Source: an uncultured Campylobacter sp.
GTDB taxonomy: Bacteria > Campylobacterota > Campylobacteria > Campylobacterales > Campylobacteraceae
NCBI RefSeq assembly: GCF_937997465.1
Contig: NZ_CALKTQ010000182.1
Span: 1-8,385, forward strand
Reading direction: 5' to 3'
DNA length: 8,385 bases
The notes beneath the pieces were generated by a model that ran no database searches, was not told where the DNA came from, and saw only the letters and a list, made by a program, of their open reading frames with translations. Both the position numbers and the translations under genes were made by a program. Below are positions 1-6,319 of this stretch, piece after piece (positions within the stretch are counted from its first letter, which is position 1; every line of letters starts with the position of its first letter).

Positions 1-557
1 TTGCCCGCGACAACAAGTCTTTAGGTCAGTTTAACCTAGAAGGCATCCCTGCTGCTCCTCGCGGAGTACCGCAGATCGAGGTTGAGTTTGACATCGACGC
101 CAACGGCATCCTAACGGTCTCAGCTAAAGACAAGGCTACCGGCAAAGCCCAAAATATCACGATCTCGGGCTCAAGCGGCCTAAGCGAGGATGAGATCAAC
201 AACATGGTAAAAGACGCCGAGCTACACAAAGAGGACGACAAAAAGCGCAAAGACGCGGTCGAGGCGCGCAACCAAGCCGACGCGCTAGCACACCAGACGC
301 AAAAGAGCCTTGACGAGCTAGGCGAGAAAATCCCAGCCGAGGACAAAGAACGTATCCAAAAGGCGCTTGACGAGCTAAAAGAGACGCTAAAAGACGAAAA
401 CGCTAGCAAAGAGCAGATCGACGCGAAGGTCAAAACTCTAAGCGAAGCAAGCCACAAACTAGCTGAAGCGATGTATAAAAAAGACGGCGCTGCTGGCGAG
501 CAAGCAAACGGCGGCAAGAAAAAAGACGACGACGTCATCGACGCCGAAGTCGAGTAA
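1..557 (+). CDS. dnaK: Chaperone protein DnaK (Hsp70), C-terminal part
   Basis: This is the last 184 residues of the cytoplasmic Hsp70 chaperone, read from base 3; the first two bases finish a codon outside the window. DnaK binds unfolded peptides in cycles of ATP hydrolysis driven by DnaJ and GrpE. The visible part starts near E. coli residue 445, inside the beta-sandwich substrate-binding domain, with the family blocks DNKSLGQFNL, APRGVPQIEVEFDIDANGIL and VSAKDKATGK. The charged helical lid follows, and the protein ends in DDDVIDAEVE, the acidic tail typical of bacterial DnaK. The ATPase domain lies upstream of the window. The frame is intact to a TAA stop. A terminator follows, so dnaK is the last gene of its transcript. 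The identification is secure from direct similarity. Confidence 0.98.
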   Translation, partial: ARDNKSLGQFNLEGIPAAPRGVPQIEVEFDIDANGILTVSAKDKATGKAQNITISGSSGLSEDEINNMVKDAELHKEDDKKRKDAVEARNQADALAHQTQKSLDELGEKIPAEDKERIQKALDELKETLKDENASKEQIDAKVKTLSEASHKLAEAMYKKDGAAGEQANGGKKKDDDVIDAEVE

Positions 558-565
558 AATTTAGC

Positions 566-631
566 CCTTGTTTAGGCAAGGACTTCAAACGTAAATTTAA
601 GGTTTTAGCGTTTTTACGCGCCTTTAAATTT
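566..631 (+). other. Two weak hairpins between dnaK and its terminator
   Basis: Two potential stem-loops precede the main terminator. The first pairs CCTTG (566-570) with CAAGG (577-581) around a 6-nt loop. The second is long and imperfect: AAATTTAAGG (593-602) pairs with CCTTTAAATTT (621-631), and an inner GCG/CGC pair closes a T-rich loop. Neither is followed by a run of T, so they are more likely 3'-UTR structure than terminators. Pairing is seen directly; a function is not shown. Confidence 0.4.
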
Positions 632-771
632 GCCCCGCCCGTTAAATTTGACGGGCGGATTTTATAATTTTCTTTTAAATTTTATGCAATCCTAAATTTA
701 CGAATCTATTCAAATTTGACCTCACAAAGCTTTTTTACAAATTTGCCGCCTCGCCGATAAATTTTAAATTT
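593..771. repeat. Cluster of AAATTT words in the dnaK downstream spacer
   Basis: The self-complementary hexamer AAATTT occurs nine times between dnaK and the next gene, for example at 593, 626, 644, 739, 759 and 766, often as TAAATTTG or CAAATTTG. Similar clusters occur in front of flaC and scattered elsewhere in the window. This is a genome-wide word bias rather than a unit repeat with fixed spacing, and no function is claimed. Confidence 0.55.
635..672 (+). terminator. Intrinsic terminator of dnaK
   Basis: A perfect 8-bp stem, CCGCCCGT (635-642) with ACGGGCGG (651-658), closes an 8-nt loop. It is followed directly by ATTTTATAATTTTC, a T-rich tract. It sits 78 nt after the dnaK stop codon and is the strongest terminator-like structure in this spacer. 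Confidence 0.85.
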
Positions 772-827
772 AACCCTCTTTCGCGCAATCCTTAATCAAA
801 ATCATCCCTTTAAACGACCGATTTAAA

Positions 828-833
828 TATAAT
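828..833 (+). promoter_or_regulatory. Probable vegetative -10 box of the small membrane-protein gene
   Basis: A perfect TATAAT lies 19 nt before the ATG at 853, behind the A/T-rich sequence TTTAAACGACCGATTTAAA. No convincing -35 box is seen, as is usual for Campylobacter sigma-70 promoters. It predicts transcription from about 840 and a very short leader. Confidence 0.7.
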
Positions 834-852
834 CAAACAAAAAAGGTCTTAA

Positions 853-1284
853 ATGTATCTATTTTTCCTGATCGTTCATATTTTGAGCGCCGTAGCCTTC
901 GTCGGTTACGTATTTTTCGACATTTGCATATTTCCGTTTGCCAAAAAGCACGTAGACGAGGATACGCTCGCTCGCGTCAAAAGAGCCTACACCAAAGGCA
1001 GCGCAAAGGTTTTTGGCACTGCGTTTTTGCTTCTTATTATCAGCGGCGTTTATATGGCAAAGGATTATTTTGGCGGCGATAATGGATGGCTCGGTAGCTC
1101 GTTTCAAATTTTGCTCGCGACCAAGATTGGCGTGCTGGGGTTAATGTGCCTAATCACGGCGATATCGCTCTTTTACGTCTATAGGCTAAAAAAGCCAGAT
1201 CCATTTGGCAAATACTCGCACGTTATCGCCCTTGTTTTATGTGTCATAATGATAATCCTAGCAAAGCTAATGTGGAGGGTTTAA
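853..1284 (+). CDS. Four-helix inner-membrane protein, CopD/DUF2269-like
   Basis: This 143-residue protein is almost entirely membrane-embedded, with predicted helices near 3-28, 53-70, 85-110 and 121-140. Helix 1 begins with a histidine in the pattern H9-I-L-S-A-V-A-F-V-G. Together with K91 at the start of helix 3 and H123 near helix 4, this resembles the CopD and DUF2269 families, some members of which are linked to copper or haem. That resemblance is by eye and no copper gene is nearby, so function stays open. The ATG has an AAAAAGG-like ribosome site 6 nt upstream and a TATAAT promoter before that. The gene stands alone, with its own promoter after the dnaK terminator, and converges on flaC. 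No strong terminator of its own is seen. Existence as a gene is near certain; the family call is moderate. Confidence 0.85.
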   Translation: MYLFFLIVHILSAVAFVGYVFFDICIFPFAKKHVDEDTLARVKRAYTKGSAKVFGTAFLLLIISGVYMAKDYFGGDNGWLGSSFQILLATKIGVLGLMCLITAISLFYVYRLKKPDPFGKYSHVIALVLCVIMIILAKLMWRV

Positions 1285-1403
1285 GTAGATTTGACGAGTA
1301 CGCAGCCCGACTCGGCAAATTTAACTTGGCGAGCATTTATATTTTAATCGCAAAGCGCGAGAGTATATTAAACGCGAAAGTAACATTTGATAGATCGATT
1401 TAA

Positions 1404-1420
1404 GGCGCGATAAAATCGCC
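1404..1420. other. Short stem-loop in the convergent spacer
   Basis: GGCG (1404-1407) can pair with CGCC (1417-1420). Alternatively GCGAT (1407-1411) pairs with ATCGC (1415-1419) around AAA. It lies between the two convergent genes but has no T tract on the plus strand, so it is not a clear terminator for the small membrane-protein gene. Nothing else is recognisable between 1285 and about 1425. Confidence 0.3.
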
Positions 1421-1424
1421 AAAG

Positions 1425-1472
1425 TAGAATAAAATAAAAGAGTTTTAGCCGCCAGGGGCGTAGCGGCTAAAA
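1425..1472 (-). terminator. Intrinsic terminator of flaC
   Basis: A perfect 10-bp stem, TTTTAGCCGC (1443-1452) with GCGGCTAAAA (1463-1472), encloses a 10-nt loop 17 nt after the flaC stop. Read on the minus strand it is followed by CTCTTTTATTTTATTC, a T-rich tail. The plus-strand side has no such tail, so it should mainly stop flaC transcription. Confidence 0.85.
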
Positions 1473-1489
1473 GATAAAAGCTGTTAAAT

Positions 1490-2248
1490 TTAGCCCAAAA
1501 GCCTGTTAAACTGGCTTTGCAAGCTTGCGGTATTGTGCGCTTGAGCAAGGATCGCGGCGTTTGCTTGCAGGTCGTTTTGCTTAAAAGCGCTTAGATTTTT
1601 AGCGATGCCGTTATTTTGCAGCTGCGACTCGCTTTGCCTTAGCGCGACGTTTTTGGTTAGGCTTGCGTTGATACCCGAGATTATGCCGTTTTGCGCAGCG
1701 CCGATCTCGCCTCGCAGAGCGTTTACGCTACCGATAAATTTACTCACGCTATCGCCGTTGCTTACGTCTATACCGCTAAAATCAGGCGCGCTTAAATTTA
1801 CGCTCGCCGTGCCGTTGCCGGTTAGGAAACTCATCTGCCCGCCAAATACGTTCTTACCGTTAAAACTCGCCTGCTGCGTGCTCTCTCTCATCGCGCCCAC
1901 GAGGGCGTCCGCCTCGCTTTTTATCATCTTTTGCTGATCGGCGTTTAGGATGCCGCCGTTATATCTCACCGAGAGTTCGCCGATGCGGTCGGCGCTTTGC
2001 GTGATATTTGCTAGCGTGGAGTCTGCGATCTGCAGGATGCCGATAGCGTCGTTTGCGTTTGCGATGCCCTGCTCTAGCGTGGAGCTTTGGGAGCGTAGCG
2101 AGTCTGCGATAGCTAGATTTGCACTGTCGATACCGCTTAGAGCGCGCTGTGCGGAGATGTTATTTAGGGCTTTTGCGCTGTTATTTTGGGCTTGTTCTAG
2201 GTATTGATTGCTTAAGCTTGAGTTTGCGGAAAAATTTCCCAGTTTCAT
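1490..2248 (-). CDS. flaC: FlaC, secreted flagellin-like protein
   Basis: This 252-residue protein has the two conserved ends of flagellin (D0/D1) but almost none of the variable middle. Residues 38-79 carry SGIDSANLAIADSLRSQS and the NANDAIGILQIADSTL block; the C-terminal 50 residues form the matching helix. Size and sequence fit FlaC of C. jejuni (about 249 residues), which is exported through the flagellar type III apparatus, is not a major filament subunit, and is reported to modulate host cells. The start is set at 2248 because AAGGAG lies 6 nt before that ATG. An upstream in-frame start at 2323 has no comparable site and would add 25 residues unlike flagellin. The gene has its own probable promoter and terminator, and lies 96 nt after the DKNYY-repeat gene. 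The usual RI..A.DDA flagellin block is degenerate, as expected for FlaC. Confidence 0.93.
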   Translation of the reverse strand: MKLGNFSANSSLSNQYLEQAQNNSAKALNNISAQRALSGIDSANLAIADSLRSQSSTLEQGIANANDAIGILQIADSTLANITQSADRIGELSVRYNGGILNADQQKMIKSEADALVGAMRESTQQASFNGKNVFGGQMSFLTGNGTASVNLSAPDFSGIDVSNGDSVSKFIGSVNALRGEIGAAQNGIISGINASLTKNVALRQSESQLQNNGIAKNLSAFKQNDLQANAAILAQAHNTASLQSQFNRLLG

Positions 2249-2273
2249 TTGCACTCCTTTTAAATTTGACCCG

Positions 2274-2279
2274 ATTTTA
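2274..2279 (-). promoter_or_regulatory. Probable -10 box of flaC
   Basis: On the minus strand TAAAAT lies 25 nt before the flaC ATG, preceded by T-rich sequence (AAATTTTAATCAAATTTTCG). It resembles a vegetative promoter. I see no sigma-28 GCCGATAA-like element and no GG-N10-GC sigma-54 element in the 96-nt spacer. Moderate confidence only. Confidence 0.5.
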
Positions 2280-2344
2280 GCGAAAATTTGATTAAAATTT
2301 GCTAGCGACGAGCACAACGTCAAATTTGAGCGTTTTAAGCAAAT

Positions 2345-3880
2345 TTACCGTCTAAATTTTACTTTGCCTCGAGGTTTTGTCGCTGTTTCGTTTTCTACCG
2401 CTTTTGCGCGGCTTTTATACTCGTAGGCTTTGCCCACGATCGCCGCCAAAATCGCAACACCTAAAAATATCCAAAGATAATACCTCTCCTCGCCGTCATA
2501 ACTAGTAACCGCCTCAAAAACGAGCTCGCCTTGCGCCGGCACGAGCCGCCCATCTTTTATCATCTTGCGAATATCCTCGCTGCTCGGATTTTTACCGCGC
2601 GGATCATACGGCCGCGTCAGGATCTCGGTGACGTCAGTGTCCGCGATCTCGTAGATGCTAGAGTCTATGAGCTGCCCCGTCCCCATCGCGTCAAAATAGT
2701 AAATTTTATAGCCGTTTGCATAAACAGCGCCGTATACGCCGTTACGCACGAGCCCTATTTTGCGCCATTGCTCGTTCGTTTTAAGCCTAAAAACCTCGGT
2801 ATGGCGCGAGCCTAACCGCCTGCCGCTCTTATTTCTGTGCCATACTTCGCGGCTCTGCACGAAATAGGTCTGAGCGCCGCTAATAAAAACGCTACCCTCA
2901 AGCGGCGAAATATCACCCGCAAAAGGATCGTCCGCCGCGCGTTTTAGCTCGCCGCTTTCGCCGCCGCTATGACGCTGCCAAAAGTAAATCCCGCCCTTGC
3001 CGCGAAAAAGTAGATGATAAGCGTGCGCGCCGGAGACGCCAAAGGGTAGCGAATAAGGCGCAAATTCGGGCGCGAACTCATACTCGTCCGCATAAACCGC
3101 GCTGCTAGCGGGTTCTAAAAGATAGTGCACGCCGTTAAAATACGCCGCCTCATGCAGCTCAGGAGTAAATTTTACCGCGAGCCGCAAGCTTTTAAAATAA
3201 ACGTTTCGTCCGTCCGTGGCGTAAAAATTGCTAGTTCGTCCGCGCGCGTCTAGCACGTATCTTAGCGCTCTAGCATCTGCACCCTCTAGCTGCTTGCCCT
3301 CAAAATATACCTTGCCGCTTTCGTTACCCAAAGCCGCTTTTTCCGCCGCAAATCCAAAATCTAAAATAGGGGCTAAATTTACACTAGAAACGCGCTCGGT
3401 TTTATAGATATAGCTTTGCGGTTTATCAGCACCAAATATCGCGTACGCCATAGTTTGAACCATCTCGGTAAAGCCGCCTAGCTCGTAGTTTCTCTCGCCT
3501 ACGTCGCTACAAAAATAACTAATCTCGCCGTCCGTGAAATATCCGTTGCCAATCGCCCTGGCGCGAGATGGATCTAGCCCGGTCATCGCAAGATTGCCGC
3601 AGTAAACGGCACTTTCGTCAGCGCCGACGTTTCGCCCGCGATAACCGCCTGTCGCAAGGACCTTAAATTTATCCACCCGCGCGCCCTTTAGCTCAAATTT
3701 GCCTCCGCTTGGAACGAGCGCGTAAATTTTACCCTGCGGCGTAGCGTAAAATTCGCTGTTACCTATCTGGGTAAATTCGTTTTCTTCCTCGTAGCTAGCG
3801 ACATAAACCATGAAAAATACCGTAAAAAGCACGGCAAAAAGCGCAAATAAGCAAAGTAGTATAGGTTTTTTATCTTTCAA
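2345..3880 (-). CDS. DKNYY-repeat membrane protein with large periplasmic domain
   Basis: A 511-residue protein of unknown function. A hydrophobic segment at about 7-28 after KDKK, and a second at about 467-484 followed by a basic tail (KSRAK ... RGKVKFRR), predict both ends in the cytoplasm and some 440 residues in the periplasm. That region holds repeats of the DKNYY type: around 44-80, 86-124 (ADESAVYCGN ... GYFTDGEISYF) and 190-230 (GKVYFEGKQLEGAD ... FYATDGRNVYF). C94 and C124 are the only periplasmic cysteines and could form a disulphide. DKNYY proteins have no established activity. The start is TTG, the first possible start after an in-frame TAA, with a GGCGGC ribosome site just before it; the next ATG (M24) would cut the first membrane helix. 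It follows the 148-residue gene by 46 nt, so it is likely in the same operon. Confidence 0.85.
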   Translation of the reverse strand: MKDKKPILLCLFALFAVLFTVFFMVYVASYEEENEFTQIGNSEFYATPQGKIYALVPSGGKFELKGARVDKFKVLATGGYRGRNVGADESAVYCGNLAMTGLDPSRARAIGNGYFTDGEISYFCSDVGERNYELGGFTEMVQTMAYAIFGADKPQSYIYKTERVSSVNLAPILDFGFAAEKAALGNESGKVYFEGKQLEGADARALRYVLDARGRTSNFYATDGRNVYFKSLRLAVKFTPELHEAAYFNGVHYLLEPASSAVYADEYEFAPEFAPYSLPFGVSGAHAYHLLFRGKGGIYFWQRHSGGESGELKRAADDPFAGDISPLEGSVFISGAQTYFVQSREVWHRNKSGRRLGSRHTEVFRLKTNEQWRKIGLVRNGVYGAVYANGYKIYYFDAMGTGQLIDSSIYEIADTDVTEILTRPYDPRGKNPSSEDIRKMIKDGRLVPAQGELVFEAVTSYDGEERYYLWIFLGVAILAAIVGKAYEYKSRAKAVENETATKPRGKVKFRR

Positions 3881-3926
3881 AGTGCCGCCTATTTTTAGAA
3901 GCTCTGATGTTTATCGAACTCAAATT

Positions 3927-4373
3927 TTACGCAAAATGCCTCAAAATTTTAAATTTTCCTATCGCATGGTAAGCTAGCGACCAAACAAGGAAGCAAATAC
4001 AAATAAGCCGAATAATATCGGTAAAATCGCGAATCTCAAATCTGCCCGTAATCAAAGAAAAAATCACTCCGCCCGCGATACAAAGAGCAAGAAGCGTCAG
4101 CGAGATAAAAACCGTAATGTTTATAATTTTTGCCGTCATGCTCTTGTTTTCGCTATTTTTAGCCAGGGTTTCAAGCAGGGTTATTCTATTTATAAAGCCG
4201 TCTCTTTCGTACTCTACGCGCACGAGATCGCCCTGTTCCAGACTAAAATCCGCCGAAAAAACGCCGCTAAATTTAATCCCGTCCAGCTCAAAACTAGCGC
4301 CGATGAACTCGTCTCGCTTAATCGTACGTAAATTTAGAGCGCTAACCCTGCCCGTTTTAGTTAATTTTTTCAA
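3927..4373 (-). CDS. Two-helix membrane protein with small N-terminal soluble domain
   Basis: A 148-residue protein that I do not recognise. Residues 1-75 are polar and look like a small beta domain (GIKFSGVFSADFSLEQGDLVRVEYERDG). Two hydrophobic helices follow at about 83-107 and 119-138, with a short basic end. The shape recalls small beta-barrel-plus-membrane proteins, but no family is claimed. The start is TTG. It overlaps the stop of the upstream ABC-F gene as TTGA, and GGAG sits 5 nt before it inside the ABC-F coding end, which strongly supports this start and translational coupling. The only internal ATG (M79) would remove the whole soluble domain. The 511-residue membrane protein gene follows 46 nt later, and the two may work together; that is inference. 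Confidence 0.85.
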   Translation of the reverse strand: MKKLTKTGRVSALNLRTIKRDEFIGASFELDGIKFSGVFSADFSLEQGDLVRVEYERDGFINRITLLETLAKNSENKSMTAKIINITVFISLTLLALCIAGGVIFSLITGRFEIRDFTDIIRLICICFLVWSLAYHAIGKFKILRHFA

Positions 4374-6310
4374 ATTTGCTCCAAATTTTCGGCGATTTCT
4401 AAAACTTCAAAGTATTCGTTCTCTAACGTTTCAAGCTCGCTTTTGGCCGCTTCTAGGTCGTTATAAAGCGCGGTTAGGCCGATTTGTTGATAGATTTTAG
4501 GATCGCTAAGGCCGGCGTTTAGCTCTTTTATCTTAGCTTCTAGCGCGGCGATTTTTTCGGGATGTGAGGATAAAATTTGCGTTTGCTTGTAGCTTAACTT
4601 TGCGCCGGTTTTGCTCTTTTGTTTTTGCGCTTGCTCAGCTTCGCTTGCTAGGCTCGCTTCAAATTTACCAAGTTCGTTGAGCTCGTCTTCTAGCTCGAGA
4701 TAGACGCTGTATTCTTGATGTAGCACTTCGATCGCCGTACCCTCAAATGCCCAGAGCTTGTGCGCGATCTTATCGACGAAGTAGCGGTCGTGACTCACGA
4801 TGATTATAGCGCCCTCAAAGCTTTGCAGGTAGTCTTCAAGGATGTTGATAGTAGCGATATCTAGGTCGTTTGTAGGCTCGTCTAGTACGAGCACGTCGTA
4901 TTCTTTGCTAAAAAGCAGAGCCAGCGCCACGCGGTTTTTCTCGCCGCCGCTTAGCACACCGATGGGTTTATCGAGGAATTCTTTCGGAAATAGGAAATTT
5001 TTAAGGTAGCCGTAGACGTGCATATTTCGCCCGCGCACCATGACGTGATCGCCGCCGTTTGGACAAAAGGTCTCGATGAGGCTCTTATCGTCGTCTAGCG
5101 CGCTTCGAGACTGATCAAAGTACCCCACTCGCACTTCGCCTCGCTTGATCTCGCCGCTGCTAGGCTTTTCAAACCCGAGTAAAATTTTAATAAGAGTGCT
5201 TTTACCGCTACCGTTTCGTCCGACTATCGCGATACGCTCGCCTTGCAAAACGCGCGCGTTAAAATCTCTAAAAAGCTGCTTGCCGCCGATAGTTTTGCTT
5301 AGTTGCTTGATCTCAAATAGCATTTTTTTACGGTTTACGCTCTGCGTTTGGTTAAAATTTTTGCTCGCGCGCTCAAGCTCGAGCCTAACGCGGCGTATCA
5401 CGCCCGGGTTTTTCTTAGCCTCCTCGCGCATGGCTAGCACTCGCTCTTTGCGCCCTTCGTTGCGTTTTAGACGCGCTTTGACGCCTCTGCGTAGCCACTC
5501 CTCCTCGGCTTTTAGCTGTTTTAGCAGAGTTTCGTGAGATTTGGCTAGGCTAGCTAGGATTTCCTCTTTTTTAGCTAGATAGTTCGCATAACCGCCATCA
5601 AAAGATGCCAGCGCGCCCTCCTCAATCTCGACGCTTCTAGTTGCCAGCGCGTCGATAAAGTAGCGATCGTGCGAGATAAAAACTATCGTCTGACGCGAGC
5701 TTTTTAGCATATCCTCTAAAAATCTCACCATATAAACGTCAAGGTGATTGGTAGGCTCGTCAAGCAGCAAAATATCGGGCTTTTTAAGTATCAGCGCACC
5801 CAGAGCTACGCGGCGTATCTCGCCTCCGCTGAGGCTTGCAACAGCGCGGTTTTCGTACTCTTTTAGCTTAAACTCCTCCAGCACGCGCTCGATCTTGCGC
5901 TCGATCTGCCAGCCGTCTTTTGCCTCGATAAATTTGATTAGCTCGTCTTGCCTCGCGTTTAGTTCTTTGTTTTGCGCATCGCGTCCGAGCGCTTCTAGTA
6001 CCGCCGCATACTCATCCCGCGCGTCAAAGATCTCTTTTAGCTCCAAATTTAGCGCGTCTTTTACCGTCGCTGCGTCGTCAAATTTAGGATTTTGCGCGAG
6101 CATTTCTACTTTTACGCCGCCTTGCACGATACGCCTACCGCTATCAGGCTCTAGCGCGCCCGCGATTAGCTTCATCAGCGTGCTTTTGCCGCTGCCGTTT
6201 TTGCCGATGATAGCGATACGCTCGCGCTCGTTTACGCTAAGGCTTACTTTGTTTAAAATTTCATTCGGACCGAATTTTTTACTAACGTCGATAAGGTCGA
6301 TTAGAGCCAC
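4370..6310 (-). CDS. uup: ABC-F family ATPase, Uup type
   Basis: A 646-residue cytoplasmic protein with two ATPase domains and no membrane segment, so not a transporter. Domain 1 has Walker A GKNGSGKST (36-44), signature LSGGE (160-164) and DEPTNHLD (184-191). Domain 2 has GRNGSGKST (364-372), LSGGE (453-457) and DEPTNDLD (477-484). Both catalytic glutamates (E185, E478) and both SHDRYF switch motifs are present. A basic helical linker lies at about 250-320, and a C-terminal coiled coil at about 570-646 starts with KLSYKQTQ. That tail and the length match Uup, whose relatives act on ribosomes and, in E. coli, affect transposon excision and stalled translation. The start is GTG at 6310, with AAGG overlapping the stop of the upstream transporter gene, 9 nt away. 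The stop overlaps the next start (TTGA). The ABC-F call is certain, the Uup subtype likely. Confidence 0.95.
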   Translation of the reverse strand: MALIDLIDVSKKFGPNEILNKVSLSVNERERIAIIGKNGSGKSTLMKLIAGALEPDSGRRIVQGGVKVEMLAQNPKFDDAATVKDALNLELKEIFDARDEYAAVLEALGRDAQNKELNARQDELIKFIEAKDGWQIERKIERVLEEFKLKEYENRAVASLSGGEIRRVALGALILKKPDILLLDEPTNHLDVYMVRFLEDMLKSSRQTIVFISHDRYFIDALATRSVEIEEGALASFDGGYANYLAKKEEILASLAKSHETLLKQLKAEEEWLRRGVKARLKRNEGRKERVLAMREEAKKNPGVIRRVRLELERASKNFNQTQSVNRKKMLFEIKQLSKTIGGKQLFRDFNARVLQGERIAIVGRNGSGKSTLIKILLGFEKPSSGEIKRGEVRVGYFDQSRSALDDDKSLIETFCPNGGDHVMVRGRNMHVYGYLKNFLFPKEFLDKPIGVLSGGEKNRVALALLFSKEYDVLVLDEPTNDLDIATINILEDYLQSFEGAIIIVSHDRYFVDKIAHKLWAFEGTAIEVLHQEYSVYLELEDELNELGKFEASLASEAEQAQKQKSKTGAKLSYKQTQILSSHPEKIAALEAKIKELNAGLSDPKIYQQIGLTALYNDLEAAKSELETLENEYFEVLEIAENLEQI

Positions 6311-6319
6311 GCGCGAGCC

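Noticed and set aside
26..538. Long open frame antisense to dnaK
   Set aside because: It is a Ser/Leu/Ala-rich mirror of the dnaK codons, has no ribosome site or promoter, and the plus strand encodes clear DnaK.
1285..1442. Possible small RNA in the convergent spacer
   Set aside because: There are A/T-rich boxes resembling -10 elements and a short stem, but no paired promoter and terminator on the same strand with convincing spacing.
1321..1548. 75-residue minus-strand frame across the flaC terminator
   Set aside because: It overlaps the end of flaC and runs through the terminator stem; there is no ribosome site and no recognisable protein.
2249..2323. Upstream extension of flaC by 25 residues
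   Set aside because: It contains the likely -10 box and the AAGGAG ribosome site of the ATG at 2248, and its residues do not resemble flagellin.
2320..2345. Possible sigma-54 site (GG ... GC) before flaC
   Set aside because: The spacing between GG and GC is 7 nt, not the required 10, and it lies at the end of the upstream gene.
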